NCBI RefSeq assembly: GCF_032813545.1 | Contig: NZ_CP136520.1 | Coordinates: forward strand, 800,001-864,000 | DNA: 64,000 nt | Reading direction: 5' to 3' | Origin: Nodosilinea sp. E11 | Lineage (GTDB): Bacteria; Cyanobacteriota; Cyanobacteriia; Phormidesmidales; Phormidesmidaceae | Shown here: positions 9,458 to 18,159 of the stretch, piece by piece | Layout: every line of letters begins with the position of its first letter | How positions within the stretch are numbered: position 1 is the first letter of the stretch | Position numbers and translations under genes: made by a program | Notes under the pieces: generated by a model | What the model saw: the letters and a program-made list of their open reading frames with translations, nothing else | Databases searched by the model: none | Told to the model about the DNA's origin: nothing

Positions 9458-11638
9458 TTAGGGCCGCACGATGAACGGATTGTCGATGCGGGGCGATCGC
9501 AGCTGAAGCACCAGGGCCTGGTACACCGCCGCGCAGACATCGGCGCGGCTGGCTACCCGGTTGGGGTTGAGCTGAGCAATATCGGGCACGTTGACCACCA
9601 GGGCCAGTTGGGTGGCCTTGGCGATGCTGTTGGTGGCATAGTCGGGAATGGTGCTGCGATCGCGGTATCGACTGAGCAGCGCCAGATTGCCGGGCTGATT
9701 GGGCAGCAGGGCCAGCCCGGCCACCAGGGCCACCCACACCTGGGCGCGCAGCAGCGGCGTCTCTGGCCCAAAGGTTTGGTCGGGAAAGCCCGAGAGAAAC
9801 CCGCCCCGGTAGGCAATTTGAATGGCGTTGGCGGCCCAGTAGCTCGACGGCACATCGCGAAATAGCTGCGCTGGTCGGCGGGGGGCGGGGGCAAAGGTGC
9901 GGCTGACCAAGGCGGCAAACTGAGCCCGAGTCATGGGCTGGCTGGGGTTAAAGCGGCCGGCCTCATCGCCCTGCACCAGGCCGAGGTTGAGCAAACCCTG
10001 GATAAAATCGAGCGCCCAGTGGGTTTGAATATCGGGAAAGGAGCCTCGGGTCATCGGGGTAGGGGGGGTAACAACAGTAGTGAGTCGGGGCGCTTTCTCT
10101 AGGGCCACCAGACCCTGGTAGATCAGCACCGCCACCTCGGCGCGGGTCATGGTTTCGAGGGGGCGTAGCTGGTCGGGCTGGGGGTGGTTGATCACGAGCC
10201 CCGCCTGGGTGGCGCTGGCCAGGGCATCGATCCCATAGCTGGGAATTTGGGCGCGATCGCTATAGACCCCTAGCCCGCTGGCGGGGGCCGGCGCGAGCTG
10301 AAGCCCTGTGGCCACCGCCACGATTGCCTGTACCCGCACCATGCCCTGGTCAGGCCGAAAGGTCTGGTCGGGGTAGCCCCCCAAAAACCCCAGTTGCTGG
10401 GCCTGGTCAATGGCGCTTGCGGCCCAGTGGGTTGCAGGCACATCGACAAAGCTGACCGCACCGCGCACTGGGATGCGATCGCCGTAGCTAGCGGTCACCA
10501 GAGCCGCAAACTGGGCGCGGTTGATCGCTACCTGGGGGCGGTAGGTGCCGTCACTGTAACCTTTGACCAGACCGCGATCGGCCAGGGCCTCAATATAGGC
10601 CGAGGCCCAGTGATGGCTCAGATCGCTAAACCGGGTGGCCATGGGGGAGGCAAACCCAGGCGACCCAAACTCTTCAGCGGGGGCGGGCGGGGGCGAAATC
10701 GCTGGGGGAACGGAGCTAGCTAGCAAACTGGGCGGCACCGCCGCCGGGTCGAGGCGACGACTGGCCCCCAAGGTCACCGCTCCGATCAAGGCCTGGGGCA
10801 GCACATCGTTGCCGACCAGCGTTAGCGGCTGGCGGCTGTCATTGCGCAGGTCGGCCTGGCGGTTGTAGCGCAGAATGTTGCCCGCCGGGTCATCGGCCTG
10901 GCCCAGGTCGGGGCGGCCTGTGTCTTGCACCACCAGACCCGCGACCTGATTTTGCACTAGGCGATTTTGCCGCAGCACCGGGCTGGCTGACCCGCTCACC
11001 TGCACCCCCACCTGGTTCCCCGAGCACTGGCAGCCGCGAATCAGCGGGGCAGCGGTGTGGCTGAGGTAAATGCCGGTGCCGCAGCGTTCTACACTACAGT
11101 CTTGCAGGTCGCCACGGGCCTGGTCGATCAGGCTCAGACCGCGATCGCCGCAGTCTTCTACCCGAGTATTGGCCACCAGGGGCCGAGCAGCCCCCGCCAC
11201 CTGCAGCCCCACCCTGCACTGGCTGAGGCGACAGGCCCGCACCACAGCCGCCCCCGAGTTTATCAAAATGCCGATGCCCTGGGGGTTTTGCACGCTTACC
11301 CCCCGCAGCTGGCTCTCGCCCTGCAGCACCAGCCCCACCGAAATACCGCCCGGGCCAGCTCCGCCACCTACCACTACAATGCCCTGGCCCTGGGTGGCTT
11401 CTTGCCCGGCAACCATGATCTGGTCGGGCACCGTAATTGGAAACCGCTCCCCGGTAGCGGCACTGTAGGTGCCAGGGGCCAGTTTAATCAGCGTGCTGCC
11501 CTGGGCCGCGCCGAGGGCCGCCCCAAGGGTTCTGTAGGGGAGATGGGGGCGACCCGAGGGTTCATCTACCCCTCGGCTGGGGTCCACATCGAGGGTTTTT
11601 GCAGGGGTGTCCAACGGAGAATGTCCTAACAGCAGCAC
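9458..11638 (-). CDS. Beta-helix (DUF1565-like) surface protein with SLH domains
   Basis: A 726-residue protein. Residues about 15-300 are a DUF1565-like right-handed beta-helix (LPYRTLGAALGAA, APGTYSA, and repeats such as VRACRLSQCRVGLQV and VEDCGDRGLSLI). Four S-layer-homology segments follow: RFSDLSHHWA, VSFVDVPATHWA, GSFPDIQTHWA and QLFRDVPSSYWA, each with a following G(Y/F)xDxTFxP or RAQ(F/V) motif. SLH domains anchor proteins to the cell wall, so an exported location is expected. The GTG start at 11638 gives no proper signal peptide. The frame stays open upstream through at least 19 more codons that include LYFVLLLG, but I see no ATG there. The N-terminus is therefore uncertain. Beta-helix proteins often bind or cut polysaccharide; no catalytic residues are recognised. 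Confidence 0.85.
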   Translation of the reverse strand: MLLLGHSPLDTPAKTLDVDPSRGVDEPSGRPHLPYRTLGAALGAAQGSTLIKLAPGTYSAATGERFPITVPDQIMVAGQEATQGQGIVVVGGGAGPGGISVGLVLQGESQLRGVSVQNPQGIGILINSGAAVVRACRLSQCRVGLQVAGAARPLVANTRVEDCGDRGLSLIDQARGDLQDCSVERCGTGIYLSHTAAPLIRGCQCSGNQVGVQVSGSASPVLRQNRLVQNQVAGLVVQDTGRPDLGQADDPAGNILRYNRQADLRNDSRQPLTLVGNDVLPQALIGAVTLGASRRLDPAAVPPSLLASSVPPAISPPPAPAEEFGSPGFASPMATRFSDLSHHWASAYIEALADRGLVKGYSDGTYRPQVAINRAQFAALVTASYGDRIPVRGAVSFVDVPATHWAASAIDQAQQLGFLGGYPDQTFRPDQGMVRVQAIVAVATGLQLAPAPASGLGVYSDRAQIPSYGIDALASATQAGLVINHPQPDQLRPLETMTRAEVAVLIYQGLVALEKAPRLTTVVTPPTPMTRGSFPDIQTHWALDFIQGLLNLGLVQGDEAGRFNPSQPMTRAQFAALVSRTFAPAPRRPAQLFRDVPSSYWAANAIQIAYRGGFLSGFPDQTFGPETPLLRAQVWVALVAGLALLPNQPGNLALLSRYRDRSTIPDYATNSIAKATQLALVVNVPDIAQLNPNRVASRADVCAAVYQALVLQLRSPRIDNPFIVRP

Positions 11639-11704
11639 GAAATACAGCGGTTGGCTCAGAATACCGTTATGATCTAGCCAGTTAAAAGGATAGGGCGAAA
11701 AGTT

Positions 11705-12058
11705 GTGATCGCGGTTGCCGTTAGCCTAAATCTAGTCATTGCGCTGTTCTGCTTTTACCTGGCCTGGCGGCTGTGGCGACTGACCCAAACCCTGGCTGCC
11801 GTAGCCGATGCCCTGGGGCAGTGGGAGCAAAAAACCCACAAAATTCTCAACCCGGCGGCTACTCCATCCCTGATTTTGCGGGGGCAAACCGGCACAGCCC
11901 GCCTGCGGCACAGCTACGATCGCTTGCAGGTACAGGTGCAACGGCTCAATCAGGTGATGGCCGTCATCCAGGTTTTACCCTTAGTGGGTCGCTGGGTCGG
12001 CCTGAGTCGGCGACAGCTTTCAATCAGACCCAGGGTTAAGGTAGCTCGGGCAAAATAA
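11705..12058 (+). CDS. Small membrane protein, conserved hypothetical
   Basis: A 117-residue protein with a GTG start. One hydrophobic N-terminal segment (about residues 3-23, VAVSLNLVIALFCFYLAW) is followed by a basic, partly coiled tail. It leads a run of three same-strand genes (YtxH-like and DUF948-like proteins follow), and all three have one N-terminal membrane segment and a helical tail. I do not recognise a function. The start lies about 66 bases from the divergent SLH gene. Confidence 0.65.
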   Translation: MIAVAVSLNLVIALFCFYLAWRLWRLTQTLAAVADALGQWEQKTHKILNPAATPSLILRGQTGTARLRHSYDRLQVQVQRLNQVMAVIQVLPLVGRWVGLSRRQLSIRPRVKVARAK

Positions 12059-12133
12059 CGATAGGATTGCCTTAGTTCCTGGCTAGAGAACGGTTAGGAT
12101 CAGCGGCTTGGGTACCCATAGGAAACAAATACC

Positions 12134-12469
12134 ATGAGCGAAAAGCAATCGGGAGGATTTATTGGTGGCTTAGTACTAGGGGCCGCCATGGGGGCTGTGG
12201 CTGGTTTGTTAGTAGCCCCTCGCACTGGCCGCGAAACTCGCCGCATTCTCAAGAAATCGGCTGATGCCCTACCAGAATTGGTGGAGGATCTCTCAACTAC
12301 GGTACATCTCCAGGCCGATCGCCTATCGGAAACCGCCTTGGTCAACTGGGAGCATACCCTGACTCGCTTAAAGGAGGCGATCGCCGCTGGGCAAGAAGCC
12401 AGCCGTCAGGAGTATGAGCAGCTCAGCCAACCGGCTCCTGTGGTCAGCAACGGTTCTAGCCAAGATTAG
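12134..12469 (+). CDS. YtxH domain protein
   Basis: A 111-residue protein with the YtxH signature at the N-terminus: GFIGGLVLGAAMGAVAGLLVAPRTGRETR. A glycine/alanine-rich membrane helix is followed by APRTGRE, then a helical tail. Such proteins are small, often stress-associated, membrane or envelope proteins without known enzyme activity. It ends 2 bases before the DUF948-like gene, indicating an operon. ATG start. Confidence 0.85.
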   Translation: MSEKQSGGFIGGLVLGAAMGAVAGLLVAPRTGRETRRILKKSADALPELVEDLSTTVHLQADRLSETALVNWEHTLTRLKEAIAAGQEASRQEYEQLSQPAPVVSNGSSQD

Positions 12470-12471
12470 GA

Positions 12472-13131
12472 GTGTTTGTTTTGGCCGACCCGCTGTTTTG
12501 GCTAGCTCTGTCGTTTTTGCTGGTCGTCGTCAGTTTGACGGCGGTGCTGGTGGTCGCTATTCCTGCCCTGCGCGAACTGGGCCGGGCGGCCCGCAGTGCC
12601 GAAAAAATGTTTGATACCCTGGGTCGCGAGTTGCCCCCCACCCTAGAGGCAATTCGGCTAACGGGGTTAGAAATTACTGAACTCACCGATGACCTCACCG
12701 ATGGTGTGCAGAGCGCTGGGCAGGTCGTGCAGCAGGTCAACCAAAGCGTGACCTCGGCCCAGGTAGGGGCTCAGCGGCTAAATACCAGCACCAAAAGCTT
12801 ACTGGCCGGGGCCAAGGCCGCTTGGCAAACCTGGACTGGGGAGCCGCCCGCCCGCCCAAAACGGTCGAAACCCAAGCGGTTTAGCTCAGCCCCGGCCAAT
12901 GCCGATCCATCGTCATTCCGCCCTAGCCCTGAAGCCGCCCTGGGCGATCGCCAGTCTGCCGAGACAACTCCCTCTCCCGCCGAGCCAGAGACTAATGGTG
13001 AAGGGGGCAGCGATCGCCCCCAGCTAGAGCCAACCTCGCTCCATGCCGCCCCAGAGGCTGGGCTAGTCTCTCCCGGCCCCGATGACTTACCCCAGTTTTT
13101 GCCGAAGCAACCTATTCAAGGCGATTACTAA
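12472..13131 (+). CDS. DUF948-like membrane-anchored coiled-coil protein
   Basis: A 219-residue protein with a GTG start, preceded by AGGAG overlapping the end of the YtxH gene. An N-terminal membrane helix (about residues 8-32, LFWLALSFLLVVVSLTAVLVVAIPA) leads into a helical coil with LTDDLTDGVQSAG, as in the DUF948 family. A low-complexity Pro/Ala/Ser-rich tail covers residues about 125-219. Paired YtxH and DUF948 proteins are common neighbours in cyanobacteria. The last 4 bases overlap the 3' end of the convergent ABC transporter gene. Confidence 0.8.
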   Translation: MFVLADPLFWLALSFLLVVVSLTAVLVVAIPALRELGRAARSAEKMFDTLGRELPPTLEAIRLTGLEITELTDDLTDGVQSAGQVVQQVNQSVTSAQVGAQRLNTSTKSLLAGAKAAWQTWTGEPPARPKRSKPKRFSSAPANADPSSFRPSPEAALGDRQSAETTPSPAEPETNGEGGSDRPQLEPTSLHAAPEAGLVSPGPDDLPQFLPKQPIQGDY

Positions 13132-14933
13132 GCGCCCCCAGTCGCTGGGCCGGGGTCTGGGGCCAGAGCCGCAGATTTTACCTGAGATTCTAAAATTGCA
13201 CCGTAGAGGGGGCTGGTGGCCATCAGGTGTTCGTGGGTGCCCTGGGCGACTAGGCGGCCCTGGTCCATCAGCAAAATGCGATCGGCGGTGCGCACGGTGC
13301 TAATTCGCTGGGCCACCACAAAGGCGGTGCAGGTGCGACGGCGCATCAGATCGTCGAGGGCCGCCTGAATTTGGGCGGCGGTTTGAGCATCGACGGCGGA
13401 GGTGCTGTCGTCGAGAATCAACACGCTGTAGTCGGTCAGCAGGGTGCGGGCGATCGCAATCCGCTGCTTTTGCCCCCCCGAGAGACCCACCCCCCGCTCG
13501 CCAACTAGGGTGTCATAGCCCTCGGGCAGGGTCATGACAAAGTCGTGGATCTGGGCAGCTTTGGCGACCTCAATCACCTGGTCGAGGCTGGCCTCAGCTT
13601 TGGCGTAGGTAATGTTAGAAAAAATGGTGCCCGAGAACAGGGTGGTCTCTTGAAAGACCGTACTGATGTGCGATCGCAGACTCTCTAGGGTAAAATCTCG
13701 CACATCGCGCCCGTCGATACGCACCGCCCCCGCTGTCACATCGTAGAAGCGGGGAATTAGGTTGGTGACGGTGCTCTTGCCCGAACCAGTCATGCCCAGA
13801 ATAGCAATCAGCTCATTGGGCTTCGTTTCGAAAGAAATCTGGCAGAGGGCTGGGGCCGTGGCCCCAGGGTAGCGAAACGACACATTCTCGAAGGTGATCC
13901 GACCGGCGCAGGTGGTAAAGGGAATGGCCTGGGGGCGATCGCGAATTTCTACCTCAGCGTCGAGCACTTCGTAGACCCGCTCGGCGGAAGAGGAGGCCTG
14001 GGCGATCGCCGGAGCCGCAAAGCCAATCAGCAAAATCGGCTGCAAAATCAGCAGCAGGTAAGCGTTAAACGCCACCAGCTCGCCCACCGAAAATTGCTGG
14101 TTGATCACCGCTGCGCCGCCGTAGCCGACCACCACCACAATCACCAGGTTGCTCACCAAAAAAATGAAGGGAAAGGTGTTGCGAATGGCTCGAATAGTCT
14201 TCATGTTGGCGGCCACTAGCTCGCCGTTGAGCTGGGTGTAGCGATCGCTTTCGATCTCCTCCCGCACAAAGGCTTTGACCACCCGCACCCCCAGCAGATT
14301 TTCTTGCAGCACGCCGTTGAGCTCACTCAACTGCTCCTGCACCTGGCGAAACAGCAAATTATTTTGGTTAAAGAACCGCGCCATCAGCCATCCGGCGATG
14401 GGCACTACGGTCAGGCTAATGAGTGCCAGCCGCCAGTTCATCACCAGTAAAATCGTGGCGATCGCCAGCAGCGTCACCACACCGCTAATCACCTGCACCA
14501 GGCTGGTACTTAAAAACGTGCGAATCTGCTCAATATCGCTGGTCACCCGAGTCAGCAACTGCGACGTCTGCGACTGATCGTGATAGCTAAAGCTCAGGGT
14601 TTGAATTTTGCTAAAAATGCGGTTGCGCAGATCGTAGACCACGCTTTGAGACATCGCCTCGGCACAAAAGCTCTGACCAAAGTTAAACAACCCTCGGGCC
14701 AGGGCAGCCACCACCAGCCCCACCCCACTTTGCAGCACCACCGTTAGATTGCCTTCGGCAATGCCTTGATCGATCGCCCAACGAAATAGCTGGGGCGTAG
14801 CCGCGTAGGCCGCCACCAGCAGCAGGGCACTGGCCAGCGCCCCCAGCGTCAGCCAAGGGTGAGCCCCCAAACTATTCAGTACCCGCTGGAGGGGCTGCCG
14901 CGTAGGCGCGGCTTGGGGCTGAGACTGAACCAA
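13128..14933 (-). CDS. ABC exporter half-transporter with degenerate ATP site
   Basis: A 601-residue type IV ABC exporter half: six membrane helices over residues about 30-330, then a nucleotide-binding domain. Walker A is GMTGSGKST and the signature is LSGGQKQ. Two catalytic positions are changed. Walker B reads LILDDS, with Asp in place of the catalytic Glu. The H-loop reads VVAQRIS, with Gln in place of His. The same pair of changes marks the degenerate subunit of heterodimeric exporters such as TM287/288, so a canonical partner encoded elsewhere is likely. The partner is not in this window. The substrate is unknown. The start is TTG (MVQSQPQ); no better start is obvious. Confidence 0.9.
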   Translation of the reverse strand: MVQSQPQAAPTRQPLQRVLNSLGAHPWLTLGALASALLLVAAYAATPQLFRWAIDQGIAEGNLTVVLQSGVGLVVAALARGLFNFGQSFCAEAMSQSVVYDLRNRIFSKIQTLSFSYHDQSQTSQLLTRVTSDIEQIRTFLSTSLVQVISGVVTLLAIATILLVMNWRLALISLTVVPIAGWLMARFFNQNNLLFRQVQEQLSELNGVLQENLLGVRVVKAFVREEIESDRYTQLNGELVAANMKTIRAIRNTFPFIFLVSNLVIVVVVGYGGAAVINQQFSVGELVAFNAYLLLILQPILLIGFAAPAIAQASSSAERVYEVLDAEVEIRDRPQAIPFTTCAGRITFENVSFRYPGATAPALCQISFETKPNELIAILGMTGSGKSTVTNLIPRFYDVTAGAVRIDGRDVRDFTLESLRSHISTVFQETTLFSGTIFSNITYAKAEASLDQVIEVAKAAQIHDFVMTLPEGYDTLVGERGVGLSGGQKQRIAIARTLLTDYSVLILDDSTSAVDAQTAAQIQAALDDLMRRRTCTAFVVAQRISTVRTADRILLMDQGRLVAQGTHEHLMATSPLYGAILESQVKSAALAPDPGPATGGA

Positions 14934-15133
14934 TTGCCTGCTCCTAATAACGTTGCTTGACTCGGCTTTGAAGATGGCGTGAGGAGATTTCTAAGCAATT
15001 CAAAGCTCCCAGTACTGACCTCCAGGGCTGGCCCCCTACCGTCCAACCTCTAATCCCCAAGGTCTGATCGGCTCCCCCTTCAGGGGCTAGAATTTTCCCA
15101 TTGACGCGCACTGACGGCAACTGTATCTTAGCC

Positions 15134-15385
15134 ATGGTTACCCCTTCGATCAATCTGGCCCCCCGGCGACAGTGCCGGAACTGTCGGTTCAATGCCCGTA
15201 GCCCCTATTTGGTTTGTGCGGTGCATCCCAGCGGGCCATCGCAGCGCCAATGTCCAGATTTTGAGTCGTTAACCCCTGTCGTTGAGCAGCCCAGGGTCTA
15301 CCCCGCCGCCGTGGAAGCCGACTGGATGCAGTTCTGGGGACCAACCGAGGCAGAGTGGTTAGCCTTCTGGAATGCTGAGGACTAG
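15134..15385 (+). CDS. Small Cys-containing conserved hypothetical protein
   Basis: An 83-residue protein (MVTPSINLAPRRQ). I prefer ATG 15134 to the upstream TTG at 15101. It has a compact pattern CRNCRF...YLVCAVHP...CPDFE with four cysteines and a histidine, suggesting metal or [Fe-S] binding, and ends in an acidic/aromatic tail (WMQFWGPTEAEWLAFW). The pattern looks familiar from cyanobacterial hypothetical proteins, but I cannot name a function. It runs head to tail into the aminotransferase gene. Confidence 0.6.
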   Translation: MVTPSINLAPRRQCRNCRFNARSPYLVCAVHPSGPSQRQCPDFESLTPVVEQPRVYPAAVEADWMQFWGPTEAEWLAFWNAED

Positions 15386-15488
15386 TCCGGATCCCGAATT
15401 CACAGCCCCAATCGCACCCCCTGAACAGCCCAGGGCTGAAATTACCGCTAACCCCAGCCCATCTTCCTGTCGTTTCTTCCCCGTCTCT

Positions 15489-16865
15489 ATGGCAGATTCT
15501 ATCCCTGACCGATCGTCTAGTGCTGCCCCACCGGCTCCGTCGGTGCTACCCGCAGCAACTGCCACCGACGAGGATCTATGGGCCGTTGCTGAGCACCATC
15601 TTGTCCGCTACGGAGGCAGCTTTGCGCCTCGGCTAATTCAGCGGGCGCGGGGCAGCTACCTGTACGACCGTCAGGGCCGTCAGATTCTCGACTTTACCTC
15701 GGGGCAAATGTGCGCCACCCTGGGCCACAACCATCCCGATGTCGTCCAGGCGATTCACAAGGCCTGCACAGAGGTGCTGCACCTGTTTAGCGGCATGCTG
15801 TCTCCGGCGGTGATCGAACTGGCCGACTCGCTCTGCGGAATGCTGCCGCCGCCCCTGCAAAAGGCGCTGTTTCTCAACACCGGCAGTGAGGCCAACGAGG
15901 CCGCCCTGCGCATGGCCAAGCTGCATACCGGCGGCTTTGAGGTGGTGGGGTTGAGCGCCTCTTGGCACGGCATGACCGCCGGGGCCAGCGCCAGCACCTT
16001 TGTGTCAGCCCGCAAGGGCTATGGCCCAACGATTCCGGGCAACCTGGCTTTGCCCACGCCCAACTGCTACCGCTGCCCCATTCGCCACTGCCAAGACCAG
16101 TGCGACATGACCTGCCTGGAGGTGGGGTTTGAGCTGGTCGATAGCCAGTCGGTGGGGGCCTACGCCGCTGTGATTGCCGAACCAGTGCTCAGCGCCGGGG
16201 GGGTAGTGGTGCCGCCCCCCGGTTATTTTCAGCGGTTGCAGAGCTATTGCCAAGCCCGCGGCATGGTGCTGATTTTAGACGAAGCCCAGACCGCCTTTGG
16301 TCGCCTGGGCAGCCTTTTTGCCTTTGAGCAACTGGGTATAGTGCCCGATATTTTGACCCTATCGAAAACCCTGGGCGGCGGTCTGCCCCTGGCGGCCACC
16401 GTCACCAGCGAGGCGATCGAAACCCATTGCTACGAGCAGGGCTTTATCTACTACACCTCCCACGTGTCTGACCCCATGCCAGCGGAGGTGGGGTTGGCGG
16501 TGCTGCGGGTGCTGACCAGCCAAAATCTGGTGGCCCAGGCCGCGACCCAAGGGGCCTACCTCAAGCAGGGGCTACTGGCGCTGCAAGACCGCTACGACAT
16601 CATTGGTGATGTGCGTGGGCAAGGGCTGCTATTGGGGGTAGAGTTGGTCAAAAACCGCGATCGTCGCGAACCCGACCCCGACACTGGGGCCGCCATTACC
16701 CGCCGCTGCTTAGAACTGGGACTGAGCATGAACATTACCGCCCTGCCCGGCATGGGGAGCGTGTGGCGCATTGCTCCACCCCTGACCGTGACCACGGCCG
16801 AGCTAGACCAGGGGCTAGCGATTTTAGAGCAGGCTATTGGCGACTGTATAGGTAGCAGGAGTTAG
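15489..16865 (+). CDS. Class III PLP aminotransferase (dialkylglycine decarboxylase-like)
   Basis: A 458-residue fold type I PLP enzyme of the class III aminotransferase group. The PLP phosphate loop region is NTGSEANEAALRMAK, the cofactor Asp is in ILDEAQTAFGR and the Schiff-base Lys is in LSKTLGGGLPLA. DFTSGQMCATLGHNHP and SHVSDPMPA resemble 2,2-dialkylglycine decarboxylases, but the substrate cannot be settled. A cysteine-rich insert (CYRCPIRHCQDQCDMTC, near residues 195-211) is unusual and could bind a metal. The frame is open from ATG 15372, but the extra 39 residues are low-complexity and overlap the previous gene, so ATG 15489 (MADSIPD) is preferred. The formamidase gene follows after about 95 bases. 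Confidence 0.88.
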   Translation: MADSIPDRSSSAAPPAPSVLPAATATDEDLWAVAEHHLVRYGGSFAPRLIQRARGSYLYDRQGRQILDFTSGQMCATLGHNHPDVVQAIHKACTEVLHLFSGMLSPAVIELADSLCGMLPPPLQKALFLNTGSEANEAALRMAKLHTGGFEVVGLSASWHGMTAGASASTFVSARKGYGPTIPGNLALPTPNCYRCPIRHCQDQCDMTCLEVGFELVDSQSVGAYAAVIAEPVLSAGGVVVPPPGYFQRLQSYCQARGMVLILDEAQTAFGRLGSLFAFEQLGIVPDILTLSKTLGGGLPLAATVTSEAIETHCYEQGFIYYTSHVSDPMPAEVGLAVLRVLTSQNLVAQAATQGAYLKQGLLALQDRYDIIGDVRGQGLLLGVELVKNRDRREPDPDTGAAITRRCLELGLSMNITALPGMGSVWRIAPPLTVTTAELDQGLAILEQAIGDCIGSRS

Positions 16866-16960
16866 GATTCCCTCAGGCTCCCCATTTTGAGTAACCCCTA
16901 ACACCATGGCGGTGGCCCAATGGCCTATAGTGCTCTCTGATTAAATTTCTGGAGAGACCC

Positions 16961-17989
16961 ATGAGCGGACTTGGTGGACTGAACAAAGCGCCGAATGGTG
17001 TGGTGTTGGGCATGGTGCAACTCCAGTTGCCCAATGTGGTTACCCCTGATGATCTGGCCGCCCAGACCCGGCGCATTGTCGCGATGGTTGGCAAGGCCCG
17101 CCGCAACCTGCCCACGATGGATCTAGTGGTGTTTCCAGAATATTCGCTCCACGGGCTGTCGATGGATACTAACCCCGAGATCATGTGTCGCCTAGATGGC
17201 CCCGAAGTAGGGGCTTTTCGCCAAGCCTGCATCGATCACGACATCTGGGGCTGCTTCTCGATCATGGAGTACAACCCTGAGGGTAACCCCTACAACAGCG
17301 GCCTGATCATCGACAACCTGGGCGAGATCAAACTCTACTACCGCAAGCTCCACCCCTGGGTGCCCGTAGAACCCTGGGAGCCGGGGAACCTGGGCATTCC
17401 CGTGTGCGAAGGCCCCAACGGCAGCAAGATCGCCCTGATCATCTGCCACGACGGCATGTTCCCCGAGATGGCCCGCGAATGTGCCTACAAAGGAGCCGAA
17501 ATCATGATTCGCACGGCAGGTTACACCGCCCCGATTCGCCACTCTTGGCGGATTACTAACCAGACCAATGCCTTCTGTAACCTGATGGTCACGGCCTCGG
17601 TCTGCATGTGCGGCACCGATGGCACCTTTGACTCGATGGGTGAAGGCATGATCGTCAACTTCGACGGCGAACCTCTGGTGATGGGTAGCCACCGCCCCGA
17701 CGAAATTATCACCGCCGAGGTGCGCCCCGACTTAGTACGCGAGGCCCGCATTCACTGGGGAGTCGAGAACAATATCTATCAGTTTGGCCACCGGGGCTAT
17801 GTGGCGGTCAAAGGCGGTGCCCAAGACTGCCCCTACACCTACATGAAAGACATGGTAGATGGATCTTATCGCCTGCCCTGGGAGGCAGAGGTGGTGCATA
17901 CCGACGGCACGTCCTGCGGTTTCTCCACCCCGACTCGGGTCTATCGCGGTGAAGAGCTGCCACCTGCCTTAGACAAGGTAATGCCCTAG
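16961..17989 (+). CDS. amiF: Formamidase (nitrilase superfamily)
   Basis: A 342-residue carbon-nitrogen hydrolase closely resembling AmiF, which converts formamide to formate and ammonia. The catalytic triad sits at the family positions: Glu60 (VVFPEYS), Lys129 (YYRKLHPW) and Cys162 (IICHDGMFPE). GENNIYxxGHRGYVA-like and YTYMKDM motifs near the C-terminus favour AmiF over the aliphatic amidase AmiE. The ATG start is preceded by GGAGAG. It lies between the aminotransferase and the carotenoid protein on the same strand, with gaps of 95 and 170 bases. A role in nitrogen scavenging is likely. Confidence 0.92.
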   Translation: MSGLGGLNKAPNGVVLGMVQLQLPNVVTPDDLAAQTRRIVAMVGKARRNLPTMDLVVFPEYSLHGLSMDTNPEIMCRLDGPEVGAFRQACIDHDIWGCFSIMEYNPEGNPYNSGLIIDNLGEIKLYYRKLHPWVPVEPWEPGNLGIPVCEGPNGSKIALIICHDGMFPEMARECAYKGAEIMIRTAGYTAPIRHSWRITNQTNAFCNLMVTASVCMCGTDGTFDSMGEGMIVNFDGEPLVMGSHRPDEIITAEVRPDLVREARIHWGVENNIYQFGHRGYVAVKGGAQDCPYTYMKDMVDGSYRLPWEAEVVHTDGTSCGFSTPTRVYRGEELPPALDKVMP

Positions 17990-18093
17990 CCAGGGCCAGC
18001 GGTTCCCCATCTCCTGGTATAGCCGTGGTTATCGCTCTAGCAGGAGGGGGTGAGGTAAATACTCCGTTACCTTGCAAAGAACGGGTATAGGAG

Positions 18094-18126
18094 AGGGTGC
18101 ACCTCGCTAAGGCGTGGGTGCCCTCG
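18094..18126 (+). other. Imperfect hairpin between amiF and the carotenoid protein gene
   Basis: GAGG and CCTC, then GCACC and GGTGC, pair around a short bulge. There is no T-run after it, so it is not a standard terminator. It sits 34 bases before the carotenoid protein ATG and could be a leader structure. Confidence 0.3.
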
Positions 18127-18159
18127 TCCGCTGCCCCATTGCAATAAAAGGATATTTAC

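Noticed and set aside
9335-9865. 176-codon plus-strand open frame over the repeat and SLH gene end
   Set aside because: Starts in tandem repeat and dispersed repeat sequence and then runs antisense to SLH coding sequence.
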